A DNA stretch of 64,000 nucleotides from CAWIHK01 sp963835935 (GTDB lineage Bacteria; Bacteroidota; Ignavibacteria; UBA10030; CAVZMI01). Positions 26,216 to 34,496 of the stretch are shown here, piece after piece; position 1 is the stretch's first letter, and each line of letters opens with the position of its first letter. The notes under the pieces are model-generated. The model had not been told where the DNA came from and did no database searches. It saw only the letters and a list, made by a program, of their open reading frames with translations. A program made the translations under genes and the position numbers. The stretch lies in assembly GCA_963835935.1 (NCBI GenBank), contig CAWIHK010000006.1, forward strand, positions 62,001 through 126,000, given 5' to 3'.

Positions 26216-28141
26216 ATGGCAGAAGACCGTGTCGATATTCATATCGCAATCACACCGGAAGAAATCTCGCTTGAACAACGATTGAGTTCGCTGCCGACGG
26301 AGCCCGGTGTCTATTTGTATAAAAATGAAACCGGGAAAGTGATCTATGTCGGGAAAGCGAAAAACCTGCGGAACAGAGTGCGGCAATATTTTCAAAAGTC
26401 GCGCCCGCAAATGCCGCGAATCGATGTCATGGTTAAACAGATTTCCGGCGTCGATCTTATTTTAACGGATACAGAAGTCGAAGCGCTGATTCTCGAAGCC
26501 AATCTTATAAAAAAATACAATCCCAGGTACAATGTCCTTTTGAAAGATGATAAAAGTTACCCGTACATTGTGGTGACTAACGAGCCTTACCCTCGTGTTT
26601 TTGTCACACGGAGAATAATTAAAGATGGTTCGACTTATTTCGGGCCATACGCGGATGTCTCGACGATGCGAACTGCATTAAAAACTGTTCGAGATGTTTT
26701 TAGAATCCGCAGCTGCAATTATCATTTGGATGACGAGTCGGTTGCAAAGCGCAAATTCCGTTTGTGCCTTGATTATCACATTAAAAAATGCGACGGCCCG
26801 TGCGAAGGCCTGATTAGCCGTGAACAATATGCAAAGATGATTGAGGAAGTAAAGGAGTTACTGCATGGAAGAATTTCCTCGCTTGTAGAAAAATTACAGC
26901 TTCAGATGCAAGATTTATCTGAGAGAATGGAATTCGAGGAAGCGGCCGTCGTTCGTGATAAAATTGATGCATTGAATGTTTACACGGGAAAGCAGCGAGT
27001 CGTCGATCTTGAACATACGGAGCGCGACATAGTTTCCTATGCCGCAGAGGATGACGACGCATGCGGAGTAATTTTCAAAATACGAGATGGAAAAGTGGTC
27101 GGCCGTCATCATTATTACATGAGTAATGTTGACGGGAGGGAACATGAAGAAATTTTATTGAATCTTTTAGAACGATATTATCTGGAAGCAGAAGATATTC
27201 CGGTTGAAATCATGATCCCCGAATCGATTACGGAAGAAACGACGCTTGAGAAATGGCTTTCAGAAAAAACGAATCAGAATGTGAAGATTATTCTTCCGAT
27301 TGAAGCCGAACAGAAGAAGCTGATCGCATTTTGCCAGACAAATGCCAAATACTTATTGGACGAATTAAAACTGCAGAAAGAGCAGCGCGAGGATTTCATC
27401 CCGAAAAGTATTTCTGCGCTTCAGGAAAATCTTCATCTTCCAACTCTGCCGCGCCATATAGAATGTTTCGATATATCGAACACACAGGGAACGGACACCG
27501 TCGCTTCGATGGTGGTGTTTGCCGACGGTAAACCGAGGAAATCCGAATACAGGAAATTTAAGATTACATCGGTCGACGGTCCGAACGATTTTGCAAGCAT
27601 GCAGGAAGTTATTCATCGACGTTACAAACGGTTGATCGAAGAACAAACAATTTTTCCGGATCTCATTCTAATCGACGGTGGTAAAGGTCAGTTATCGAGC
27701 GCTCTTGAAGCGCTTCACCAATTAGGAATCGAGAATCAGCCGATCATTGGTTTGGCGAAACGCCTGGAAGAAATTTTTCGTCCGGGCGACAGCGATCCTT
27801 ATCCAATTCCAAAAACTTCAGCCGGGCTGCGGTTATTACAGCGAGTTCGGGACGAAGCCCACAGATTTGCGATAACTTACCACAGAAGCTTACGCGCGAA
27901 ACGTACTCTTCGCACTGAACTCAATCTCATTGAAGGAATCGGAAAAAAACGTGCAAAGGAATTGCTTGAGACGTTCGGATCGGTTCAAGGAGTTGTATTC
28001 GCAACCCACGAGCAACGTGCCGCGGTTGTTGGAGAAAAGGTTGCCCGGAAAATAATGGAGCATTTTTCAATCGATTCCGATCAACAGAATGGGAATGCAA
28101 ATAATCTTGCAATAACGAACGATCACAGTTCATCTTTTTAA
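26216..28141 (+). CDS. uvrC: excinuclease ABC subunit C
   Basis: Dual-incision nuclease of nucleotide excision repair, acting with UvrAB. The N-terminal GIY-YIG domain reads EPGVYLYKNETGKVIYVGKAKNLR (3' incision), the UVR motif LSERMEFEEAAVVRDKIDAL contacts UvrB, the RNase H-like endonuclease region contains ECFDISNTQGTDTVASMVVF (5' incision), and two helix-hairpin-helix motifs follow (IEGIGKKRAKELLETFG). Length of 641 residues is standard. It is tightly linked to the aminopeptidase gene upstream (7 bp), with no functional link expected. Confidence 0.97.
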   Translation: MAEDRVDIHIAITPEEISLEQRLSSLPTEPGVYLYKNETGKVIYVGKAKNLRNRVRQYFQKSRPQMPRIDVMVKQISGVDLILTDTEVEALILEANLIKKYNPRYNVLLKDDKSYPYIVVTNEPYPRVFVTRRIIKDGSTYFGPYADVSTMRTALKTVRDVFRIRSCNYHLDDESVAKRKFRLCLDYHIKKCDGPCEGLISREQYAKMIEEVKELLHGRISSLVEKLQLQMQDLSERMEFEEAAVVRDKIDALNVYTGKQRVVDLEHTERDIVSYAAEDDDACGVIFKIRDGKVVGRHHYYMSNVDGREHEEILLNLLERYYLEAEDIPVEIMIPESITEETTLEKWLSEKTNQNVKIILPIEAEQKKLIAFCQTNAKYLLDELKLQKEQREDFIPKSISALQENLHLPTLPRHIECFDISNTQGTDTVASMVVFADGKPRKSEYRKFKITSVDGPNDFASMQEVIHRRYKRLIEEQTIFPDLILIDGGKGQLSSALEALHQLGIENQPIIGLAKRLEEIFRPGDSDPYPIPKTSAGLRLLQRVRDEAHRFAITYHRSLRAKRTLRTELNLIEGIGKKRAKELLETFGSVQGVVFATHEQRAAVVGEKVARKIMEHFSIDSDQQNGNANNLAITNDHSSSF

Positions 28142-28212
28142 AAAGTCAGCCTTTTCGATAAATCTTTTATTTTTAATTAAAGTTTGAGACATATATTCCG
28201 ATATATTTAATA

Positions 28213-28237
28213 ATGAATATTTAAAATGCATATTCAT
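28213..28237. promoter_or_regulatory. inverted repeat, possible operator
   Basis: ATGAATA (28213-28219) and TATTCAT (28231-28237) separated by 11 bp, in the 190-bp gap before the LacI-effector-like gene. A GTCAG-TTC-CTGAC hairpin follows. Nothing in the sequence shows which protein would bind. Confidence 0.3.
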
Positions 28238-28331
28238 CACTATGTCAGTTCCTGACTTCAATTAGTAGGATTTTAATAACAATAAATGGTTTAATTCTGA
28301 TTTTTCATCTGAAAATAAAAAGGAGTGTGTA

Positions 28332-29162
28332 GTGATCATGGACCAAGATATCAAAGTTGTGATAGCTGCACCAACATTTCAATCGTCATTTCATACATCT
28401 CTTTGTGAGCATCACAAGAAGTGGTTTAAACCGCACGAGATGACGTTACGGTCTGTGACAGACGACCCGAAAGAACAAAAAAATAGTTTACTCAGAGCGC
28501 TCGCACAAACAAAACCTACTGCTTTAATTGCTATTTCGATACGGCCGGATATCGATGTTGTTGAGGCATACTCTGCTGCGAACGTACCGATCGTATTGAT
28601 TGACGAAGAGATGCTCAACGTGTCGACAATTACCACGGACAATTTCATGGGTGGATGCCTTGCGGGAGATCACCTGATTTCGAAAGGCAAAAAAAAGATC
28701 GCCATTGTGGCCGGCAGAACTGGTGTGCAGGGTGGATACAACGCGGATCAGAGAATCAAAGGATTCAAGCATGCAGTGGGTTCTGCAAAGATGACCGTAT
28801 CTCCATCATCCATTTTCGAAGTGATACGTTATTCTCGTGAGGAAGGAATGGAAATCTTTCCGAAATTAATGGATATTGGCGTCGATGCCGTTTTTTGTGC
28901 TGCGGGAGATCATTGTGCCTTTGGACTGATTAGTGCAGCAAAAGCCATGAATAAAAAAGTTCCTGACGACATTGCCATCGTAGGCTTTGATGATTTGCGC
29001 ATCGCGCAGCTTTCTAGTCCTATGCTTACAACTATCAAGCAACCTTTGGAGAAAATAGTCGAAGCTGCGTATGACATGGTTGTAAATCAAAGAGACGAAA
29101 TTCTTCGTAAGCCGCAAAAGATCGTATTAAAACCGGAACTTATAGTTCGTCAATCATCATAA
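28332..29162 (+). CDS. LacI/GalR-type effector-binding domain protein lacking the DNA-binding HTH
   Basis: A 276-residue protein matching the periplasmic-binding-protein-like sensor core of LacI/GalR regulators: PIVLIDEEMLNVSTITTDNF, GGCLAGDHLISKGKKKIAIVAG, DAVFCAAGDHCAFGLISAAK, DDIAIVGFDDLRIAQLSSP and MLTTIKQPLEKIVEAAYDM. The roughly 60-residue N-terminal HTH and hinge helix are missing: translation begins IMDQDIKVVIAAP, directly at the first core strand. No HTH remnant is seen in the 190 bp upstream, and there is no signal peptide. Start GTG at 28332 is six bases after AGGAG; ATG 28338 is the alternative. It could act as a cytoplasmic sugar-responsive partner or dominant modulator; no evidence either way. 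Confidence 0.8.
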   Translation: MIMDQDIKVVIAAPTFQSSFHTSLCEHHKKWFKPHEMTLRSVTDDPKEQKNSLLRALAQTKPTALIAISIRPDIDVVEAYSAANVPIVLIDEEMLNVSTITTDNFMGGCLAGDHLISKGKKKIAIVAGRTGVQGGYNADQRIKGFKHAVGSAKMTVSPSSIFEVIRYSREEGMEIFPKLMDIGVDAVFCAAGDHCAFGLISAAKAMNKKVPDDIAIVGFDDLRIAQLSSPMLTTIKQPLEKIVEAAYDMVVNQRDEILRKPQKIVLKPELIVRQSS

Positions 29163-29437
29163 AAAAAGGTAGGATATTAATCGACAAAATCGTTGGTGAT
29201 TCTATTTAATTCCAGGTAGAATGAGTTAGGCGATATAATATCGGAAATCCGACAGAAGATTATTGTGGTAGAAAAGAGTTTTCAGCCTCAAGTGAAGAAT
29301 ATTTCCAATCTCGCAATTCATGGGAACATATTACCATTCGTAGTTGTTGCATAATAATAAAGTCGTATGTTTTACTGATTGTTGGACTGTAAAAAAATGA
29401 TATTGAGAGAAAAATCGAAAACTAATTTTAAATCAAC

Positions 29438-29466
29438 TTGACAAACTCCAAGAAATGTTATATACT
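29438..29466 (+). promoter_or_regulatory. sigma70-type promoter of the sulfur amino-acid operon leader
   Basis: TTGACA at 29438-29443, 17-bp spacer, TATACT at 29461-29466. Transcription would begin near 29473, about 25 bases before the leader ORF and 336 bases before the first structural gene. The preceding 29163-29437 holds nothing else I recognise. Confidence 0.75.
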
Positions 29467-29497
29467 TAATTTATCAATTATACGATTTGGAATTTAA

Positions 29498-29620
29498 ATG
29501 AATAACTTTATGCTGGAAAGAATCTCGATGTGCGGAATGGGAGCAATGGCATTCTGTTGTTGTCGAATGCGATTCTTCGCAGCGTCGGCGGGTAAAAGTT
29601 GTTCATCAAATTATTTTTAA
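29498..29620 (+). CDS. candidate Met/Cys-rich leader peptide (40 aa)
   Basis: ATG AAT AAC... opens a 40-codon frame ending TAA at 29618-29620. It encodes six Met and five Cys, including MCGMGAMAFCCCRM at residues 11-24 with three consecutive TGT codons. Met and Cys make up 11 of 40 residues, far more than expected. It lies between a strong promoter and an intrinsic terminator upstream of the O-acetylhomoserine sulfhydrylase and cysteine synthase genes, the classic position for a translation-coupled attenuation peptide. The ribosome site is poor (TTTGGA). Expression is not demonstrated; chance cannot be excluded from sequence alone. Confidence 0.6.
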   Translation: MNNFMLERISMCGMGAMAFCCCRMRFFAASAGKSCSSNYF

Positions 29621-29635
29621 CAACACTATTTTGAT

Positions 29636-29673
29636 GCGACATTCCCAAGACCAGACGTCGCGGCCAAGGGAAT
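29636..29673 (+). promoter_or_regulatory. possible H-type pseudoknot in the met/cys leader
   Basis: GCGAC (29636-29640) pairs with GTCGC (29657-29661) and ATTCCC (29641-29646) pairs with GGGAAT (29668-29673); the two helices interleave. It sits between the leader ORF stop and the terminator. Alternative non-knotted folds use the same bases, so it may also be part of anti-termination switching. It does not match a riboswitch class I can name. Confidence 0.4.
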
Positions 29674-29698
29674 GAGGAAATGAGGCAAAACGATTTTT

Positions 29699-29738
29699 AA
29701 AAACCTCTTTCGGGAATTCCCGGGAGAGGTTTTTTCGT
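29699..29738 (+). terminator. attenuator-type intrinsic terminator upstream of metY
   Basis: AAAAACCTCTTTCGGG, loop AATT, CCCGGGAGAGGTTTTT then CGTTTT; a 16-bp stem with two G-T pairs. It ends about 70 bp before the metY start, so it must be bypassed for operon expression. GAGG at 29683-29686 upstream could pair with its CCTC strand to form a competing hairpin. Confidence 0.85.
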
Positions 29739-29808
29739 TTTAAAGTTATATTCGTTAGGAAATAAAAAAAATAACATAGAAATCAATCATCATACACAGG
29801 AGAAAAAA

Positions 29809-31107
29809 ATGTCAAACTATCGATTCGATACTGTCACGCTTCACGCCGGCCAGGAAACTCCGGATCCGGCTACCGGTGCCCGTGCGGTACCTATTTACCA
29901 AACGACGTCTTATGTTTTCAAAGACACCGATCAAGCCGCGAATCTTTTTGCGTTAAAGGAATTTGGAAACATCTATTCACGAATGATGAATCCGACGAAC
30001 GATGTTTTCGAGCGGCGAATCGCGGCAATCGAAGGCGGCACCGGCGCGTTGGCAGTATCTTCCGGACAAGCCGCGGCAACTTTGGCGCTTCTGAATATTA
30101 CACAGCTTGGTGATGAAATTGTTTCCGCTAACAATCTCTACGGTGGGACGTATCAACTCTTGCATAACACATTTGCAAAATTAGGGCGAACGACAATTTT
30201 TGTAGATTCAACCAAACCTGAAGCATTTAAAAAAGCCATCACAAATAAAACAAGAGCCGTGTACGCCGAAACAATCGGTAATCCGAAATTGGATATTCCT
30301 GATTTTGAAGCGATAGCAAAAATAGCACACGATGCAGGTGTTCCACTGGTTGTCGATAATACAGTCGGCGTGGGAATAGTCAAGCCGATTGATTATGGCG
30401 CAGACATTCTGGCTACGTCGGCGACGAAATTCATCGGCGGCCATGGAACTTCGCTCGGCGGAGTCATTGTGGATTCTGGAAAATTCAGTTGGAATAACGG
30501 TAAGTTTCCGGAATTCACCGAACCGGATCCGAGTTATCACGGATTAAAATTCTGGGATGAGTTTGGAAACTTTCCCGGGATGGGGAATGTTGCATTCATC
30601 GTTAAAGCAAGAGTACAATTATTGCGCGATCTCGGTTCCGCTTTGAGTCCATTCAATGCATTCTTGTTCCTGCAGGGATTGGAAACACTCGCATTGAGAG
30701 TGAAGAGGCATTCAGAAAATGCAATTCAGGTTGCTCGATTTCTTAAAGCGCATCCGGCGGTTAGCTGGGTGAATTATCCCGGACTGGAAGAACATCCGAG
30801 CCATAAACTCGCTCAAAAATATTTAAAAGGAAATTATGGAGCGATCCTTGGTTTTGGTATAAAAGGTGGGCTGGAAGCCGGAAAGAAATTTATTAATTCG
30901 GTCAAGCTTCTTTCTCATCTTGCAAATATCGGAGACGCGAAGAGCCTTGTTATTCATCCTGCCTCGACGACACATCAACAATTAAGTGCCGAAGAACAAG
31001 TCGAAACCGGTGTAACAGCCGATTACATTCGTCTCTCGATCGGATTGGAAGATATCGAAGATATTAAAGAGGATCTGGATCAGGCTTTGAAGAATGCTGT
31101 AAAATAA
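29809..31107 (+). CDS. metY: O-acetylhomoserine aminocarboxypropyltransferase (sulfhydrylase)
   Basis: PLP enzyme making homocysteine from O-acetylhomoserine and sulfide (or cystathionine-type reactions), in the cytoplasm. The 432-residue chain begins with DTVTLHAGQETPDPATGARAVP and has YSRMMNPTND, the GG-A-SGQAA phosphate-binding segment, VVDNTVG and the PLP lysine in ATSATKFIGGHG, all typical of the MET17/MetY subgroup. AGGAG lies upstream of the ATG. It is followed 19 bp later by cysK, so one operon supplies both Met and Cys from sulfide. Confidence 0.95.
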   Translation: MSNYRFDTVTLHAGQETPDPATGARAVPIYQTTSYVFKDTDQAANLFALKEFGNIYSRMMNPTNDVFERRIAAIEGGTGALAVSSGQAAATLALLNITQLGDEIVSANNLYGGTYQLLHNTFAKLGRTTIFVDSTKPEAFKKAITNKTRAVYAETIGNPKLDIPDFEAIAKIAHDAGVPLVVDNTVGVGIVKPIDYGADILATSATKFIGGHGTSLGGVIVDSGKFSWNNGKFPEFTEPDPSYHGLKFWDEFGNFPGMGNVAFIVKARVQLLRDLGSALSPFNAFLFLQGLETLALRVKRHSENAIQVARFLKAHPAVSWVNYPGLEEHPSHKLAQKYLKGNYGAILGFGIKGGLEAGKKFINSVKLLSHLANIGDAKSLVIHPASTTHQQLSAEEQVETGVTADYIRLSIGLEDIEDIKEDLDQALKNAVK

Positions 31108-31126
31108 ATTTAAAAAAGGATATACG

Positions 31127-32041
31127 ATGAAAGCAAATAGTATACTTGAAACTATCGGCCGGACTCCACATGTGCGGCTAAACCGATTATTTCCGGAGAA
31201 AGAAGTCTGGGTGAAACTCGAACGAGTTAATCCCGGTGGAAGTATAAAAGACCGCATCGGATTAGCGATGATCGAGGATGCGGAACGGCGGGGAATTCTC
31301 AAACCTGATTCAGTGATTATCGAACCCACTTCCGGAAATACCGGAATTGGATTGGCAATGGTTGCGGCTGTAAAAGGCTACAAACTCATTCTTGTTATGC
31401 CGGAATCGTTCTCCGTAGAGCGGCGAAAATTAATGGCGGCCTATGGCGCGCAATTCGATTTGACTCCGCGTGAAAAGGGAATGACAGGAGCCATCGAACG
31501 TGCTCAAGAACTCGCGGCCAAAACACCGAATGGCTGGGTGCCGCAACAATTTGAGAATGAAGCAAACATTGAAATTCACAAAAAAACAACCGCGAAAGAA
31601 ATTCTGGAAGATTTTCCTGAAGGCTTCGATTACATCATCACCGGTGTCGGCACAGGCGGACATATCACGGCTGTGGCTGAAGAGTTGAAAAAAGTTTTCA
31701 AGAAACTGAAAGTCTTCGCTGTCGAACCCGCGGCATCTCCAGTCATCAGCGGCGGCAAACCGTCGCCGCATGCAATTCAAGGGATTGGCGCAGGTTTCAT
31801 TCCGAAGAATTTGCATCTAGATGCCATTGATGGCGCGATTCAAGTTACAAAGGAAGAAGCTTTTGAATACGCTCAACGTGCGGCGCGTGAAGAAGGAATT
31901 CTTGTCGGTATTTCATCAGGTGCGTCATTAGCTGCTGTAGCGAAGAAACTTCCGGAACTTCGTCCTGGCGGAAGAATTCTTACGTTCAACTATGATACCG
32001 GCGAGCGTTATCTTTCGGTTGAGGGATTTTTTCCGATCTAA
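31127..32041 (+). CDS. cysK: cysteine synthase A
   Basis: O-acetylserine sulfhydrylase, forming cysteine from O-acetylserine and sulfide. The PLP lysine is in NPGGSIKDRIGLAM, the substrate loop is EPTSGNTGIGLAMV, the phosphate-binding glycine loop is GVGTGGHITAV and GISSGAS follows near the C-terminus. 304 residues is standard for CysK. Second gene of the sulfur operon, after metY with 19 bp between, so it should share the upstream attenuator. Confidence 0.96.
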   Translation: MKANSILETIGRTPHVRLNRLFPEKEVWVKLERVNPGGSIKDRIGLAMIEDAERRGILKPDSVIIEPTSGNTGIGLAMVAAVKGYKLILVMPESFSVERRKLMAAYGAQFDLTPREKGMTGAIERAQELAAKTPNGWVPQQFENEANIEIHKKTTAKEILEDFPEGFDYIITGVGTGGHITAVAEELKKVFKKLKVFAVEPAASPVISGGKPSPHAIQGIGAGFIPKNLHLDAIDGAIQVTKEEAFEYAQRAAREEGILVGISSGASLAAVAKKLPELRPGGRILTFNYDTGERYLSVEGFFPI

Positions 32042-32054
32042 GAAATTCCAAAAC

Positions 32055-32099
32055 GTTCTGGACACCGGTAGAGTACTTGGTTATGTCGGTGTCCGGAAC
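32055..32099 (+). terminator. strong stem-loop after cysK
   Basis: GTTCTGGACACCG (32055-32067) pairs with CGGTGTCCGGAAC (32087-32099), 13 bp with one G-T pair, starting 14 bp after the stop. No T-run follows, so it could be a factor-dependent terminator, an RNA-stability hairpin, or one of the palindromic repeats of this genome. Confidence 0.45.
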
Positions 32100-32110
32100 G
32101 GTTGAAGCGA

Positions 32111-32142
32111 ATGAATTTTAATCTTCATGAATTTTAATCTTC
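32111..32142 (+). repeat. 16-bp exact tandem duplication
   Basis: ATGAATTTTAATCTTC occurs twice head to tail, between the cysK hairpin and the Er-VIT1 gene. Probably slippage; no function seen. Confidence 0.9.
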
Positions 32143-32232
32143 CAACTTGCAACTGATTCTTGTTTCTCCTACTTTACTTAGTACAAACTAAATCCACGAA
32201 CTTTGTTACAATATCTTTTTGAGGAGAATTTC

Positions 32233-33177
32233 ATGCGATCATTTGAAAGTCTTTCTGAAAAAGAAATTCTTGCACTGGCCATCTCACAGGAAGAAGAAGA
32301 CAGCAAAATTTATGACAACTTCTCCGACGGCCTACAATCAGACTATCCCCAACAAGCCGGGGAATTTGCCAAAATGCGCGATGAAGAAAACGGGCATCGT
32401 CACCGGCTCATCGAGTTGTACAGAGCGAGATTTGGTGAACATATACCGCTCATCAGGCGCGAAGATGTTCGTGGGTTTGTCAAGCGAAAACCGTTTTGGC
32501 TGATCAGGCCTCTCAGACTTTCAGCCGTACGCAAACACGCGCAGGAAATGGAGTTTGAAACTTGCCGGTTCTATGAAGTGGCAGCAAGAAAAACTACGGA
32601 TGCAGGTATCAGACAATTATTGGGCGACCTTGCCAACGAAGAACGAAAACATATTCAGTCAGCACAGCATATGGAAGAAACGGCGATGGCTGAATCAGAA
32701 GAAGCTACTCAACAGCGCCTGTTTCTATTGCAAGTTATTCAACCCGGACTTGCAGGATTAATGGATGGATCAGTTTCTACTCTAGCGCCGCTTTTTGCCG
32801 CAGCATTTGCTACACACAGCAGTTGGGATACATTCCTCGTCGGACTCGCAGCAAGTATCGGAGCCGGCATCAGCATGGGATTTGCTGAAGCGCTTTCGGA
32901 TGACGGTTCACTAACCGGACGAGGACATCCGTGGATGCGTGGTGGAATTACCGGTCTCATGACGACATTGGGTGGCTTGGGCCACACACTTCCTTATTTA
33001 ATTCGAAATGTTTACACGGCTACTGTTGTTGCAGTGATTGTTGTAATGATTGAACTTGATGTAATCGCATGGATCCGTCACAAATTCATGGATACACCGA
33101 TATGGACTGCAATTTTCCAGGTCGTGGTCGGTGGAATACTTGTATTCGCGGCGGGAGTGTTGATTGGGATTTCGTGA
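32233..33177 (+). CDS. ferritin-like domain fused to VIT1/CCC1 iron transporter (MbfA type)
   Basis: Membrane iron/manganese exporter family with cytoplasmic ferritin-like (erythrin) sensor-oxidase domain. The N-terminal 160 residues contain two ExxH-type ferritin half-sites (SQEEEDSKIYDNF, KMRDEENGHRHRL; EMEFETCRFYEVA, DLANEERKHIQSA). The C-terminal half has about five membrane segments with the VIT1 motif GLMDGSVSTLAPLFAAAFA and GAGISMGFAEALSDDG. The start is ATG 32233, six bases after GAGGAG; the upstream TTG at 32203 is less likely. 314 residues. Presumed role is iron efflux and peroxide protection; in this family the half-sites bind iron. Confidence 0.9.
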   Translation: MRSFESLSEKEILALAISQEEEDSKIYDNFSDGLQSDYPQQAGEFAKMRDEENGHRHRLIELYRARFGEHIPLIRREDVRGFVKRKPFWLIRPLRLSAVRKHAQEMEFETCRFYEVAARKTTDAGIRQLLGDLANEERKHIQSAQHMEETAMAESEEATQQRLFLLQVIQPGLAGLMDGSVSTLAPLFAAAFATHSSWDTFLVGLAASIGAGISMGFAEALSDDGSLTGRGHPWMRGGITGLMTTLGGLGHTLPYLIRNVYTATVVAVIVVMIELDVIAWIRHKFMDTPIWTAIFQVVVGGILVFAAGVLIGIS

Positions 33178-33179
33178 GC

Positions 33180-33209
33180 CAACTGCGTCCGCTAAAGTGG
33201 ACTTCGTTG
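33180..33209. repeat. palindromic element
   Basis: CAACTGCGTCC-GCTAAAGT-GGACTTCGTTG: CAAC/GTTG and GTCC/GGAC arms around an 8-base loop. No T-run. The 33210-33375 remainder between convergent genes shows nothing further. Confidence 0.5.
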
Positions 33210-33375
33210 ACTAATATTTCTCAATTTATACATTGAAGAAGAATCATTATTTGAGGTAAGTTTCATTTTTCATCTTTATCAAGATTAGAATATTTCTTGC
33301 TTGGATACAGTAACCGATTCTACTCGGAATTAATTTTTTTGAAGACTTTGAATGCATAATTCGAGAACGGAAAAA

Positions 33376-34170
33376 CTATTCAGCCATTTCATTTCTTATA
33401 TCTTCTAGTAATTCCTGTAAGAAATTAGATCGATCAAATTTCAACCCTTTTTCAACTATTGCACGAGCTTCTACCAATCTGCCTTGCCTATAGAGGAAGC
33501 GTCCTAGGTGGTCGTAGAAAGCAAAAAATTCCGGATTTGATTGGAGATTATCTCTTAATAAAGCCTCTACCCGGGAATATTTTTTCTCCAGTTCAAAAAC
33601 TAGCGAAAGATATCTTTTTGCCCACCACTCTTCCCATTTCGATTTTGGCGAGGACAAAGCTTGCAGGAGGTGATACTCGGCGCTATTATAATTCGAGAGT
33701 GAGAAGTATGCCAGACCGAATGCCATGTGAATTGTATTGTCATTTTTTTCGGAAGCTGTAAGAATGGAATTTAGCCAATCAATGGTGTGTGTTGCATGCC
33801 CGAGAATAATTGCCGTAAGTGATCTATCGAATATCAAATAGAGTTTAGAGTGCTCATCCCATGTTCCCATATCTAATAGTTCGTCTGCCTGCAGAACATT
33901 CATCTTTTTATAAGCGCGGGGGGAGAAAAACCAACCTGCGATAAAACCACTCATCCTCTCCGCCTGTGCGAGGCAGAGAATCTTCCAATTTTTCTCTTCT
34001 TCGCTTAAAGAATCAAGATTCCGATCTTTCAGAACACTCACGATTCTTGATGAATCGAAGGGATCTTCCATTAAATAGAAATATATATCCTTGTAATTAA
34101 TCCCCTGGCCTTTTGCGGTGATAAATGCGGAGCAAGCTATCATTAGGATTAATAGGATTTTCTTAATCAT
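33376..34170 (-). CDS. exported TPR-containing protein
   Basis: A 264-residue protein with signal sequence (IKKILLILMIACSAFITAKG). The C-terminal 130 residues have tetratricopeptide-type helices (AFGLAYFSLSNYNSAEYHLLQAL; LLRDNLQSNPEFFAFYDHLGRFLYRQGRLVEARAIVEKGL). The open frame extends upstream to 34344, but ATG 34170 is preceded by GGAGGT at ideal distance and starts the signal peptide, so the extra 58 residues are not coding. Function not known; possibly a periplasmic scaffold. Confidence 0.8.
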   Translation of the reverse strand: MIKKILLILMIACSAFITAKGQGINYKDIYFYLMEDPFDSSRIVSVLKDRNLDSLSEEEKNWKILCLAQAERMSGFIAGWFFSPRAYKKMNVLQADELLDMGTWDEHSKLYLIFDRSLTAIILGHATHTIDWLNSILTASEKNDNTIHMAFGLAYFSLSNYNSAEYHLLQALSSPKSKWEEWWAKRYLSLVFELEKKYSRVEALLRDNLQSNPEFFAFYDHLGRFLYRQGRLVEARAIVEKGLKFDRSNFLQELLEDIRNEMAE

Positions 34171-34294
34171 TGATCTTACCTCCAAAATAAACCGGATACG
34201 TGCAGTAATATTACAGAATAGAAGGAAAAGTGTCAACCGGGCATTCAAGACGAAGTTTCGTTCTGAAGTCTTTTTAAAACAGGACGCAGTTTGG

Positions 34295-34426
34295 CGGAGA
34301 GCGTAGGATTCGAACACTAAAGTGCCATCGTGCAAAAATCGCACGAAGGCCTACAAGTCCCGACTTCGTCGGGACACCGGTTTACCTGCCGAAGGCAGGT
34401 CCTTCAGGGCAAGACCGGTGCAATAA
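34295..34426 (-). pseudogene. tRNA-Ser 3'-portion remnant with palindromes in its loops
   Basis: Read on the minus strand it matches the intact tRNA-Ser from ATTGCACCGGTCTTG through TTCGAATCCTACGCTCTCCG, but is broken by three hairpins. One of 26 bases lies in the anticodon loop and carries ACCTGCC/GGCAGGT (34384-34400). One replaces the variable-arm tip, GTCCCGAC-GAA-GTCGGGAC (34357-34375). One of about 35 bases splits the T arm, CGTGC/GCACG (34315-34349). All matching tRNA stems still pair. It cannot be a working tRNA as written and has no 5' half attached. Confidence 0.7.
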
Positions 34427-34457
34427 TTTTTTCCCTACGCTATGTGCGAGCACATGA

Positions 34458-34493
34458 AATAAAAAGAGCCAACTATAAAAATGGTTGGCTCTT
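34458..34493 (-). terminator. intrinsic terminator of tRNA-Ser
   Basis: On the minus strand AAGAGCCAAC, ten-base loop, GTTGGCTCTT then TTTATTTC; a perfect 10-bp stem starting 4 bases after the tRNA 3' end. Confidence 0.9.
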
Positions 34494-34496
34494 GAG

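Noticed and set aside
29498..29673. Known SAM-II or SAM-I riboswitch in the metY leader
   Set aside because: The loop sequences do not match the consensus as I know it; left as an unassigned pseudoknot pending a covariance search.
30208..30540. Antisense ORF of 110 codons inside metY
   Set aside because: Fully embedded in a conserved enzyme gene; a shadow frame without ribosome site. The same applies to similar antisense frames in secA, the M4 protease and amylases.
34171..34344. 58-residue N-terminal extension of the TPR protein
   Set aside because: Strong GGAGGT ribosome site and signal peptide begin at 34170; the extension overlaps the tRNA remnant and is hydrophobic in an unlikely place.
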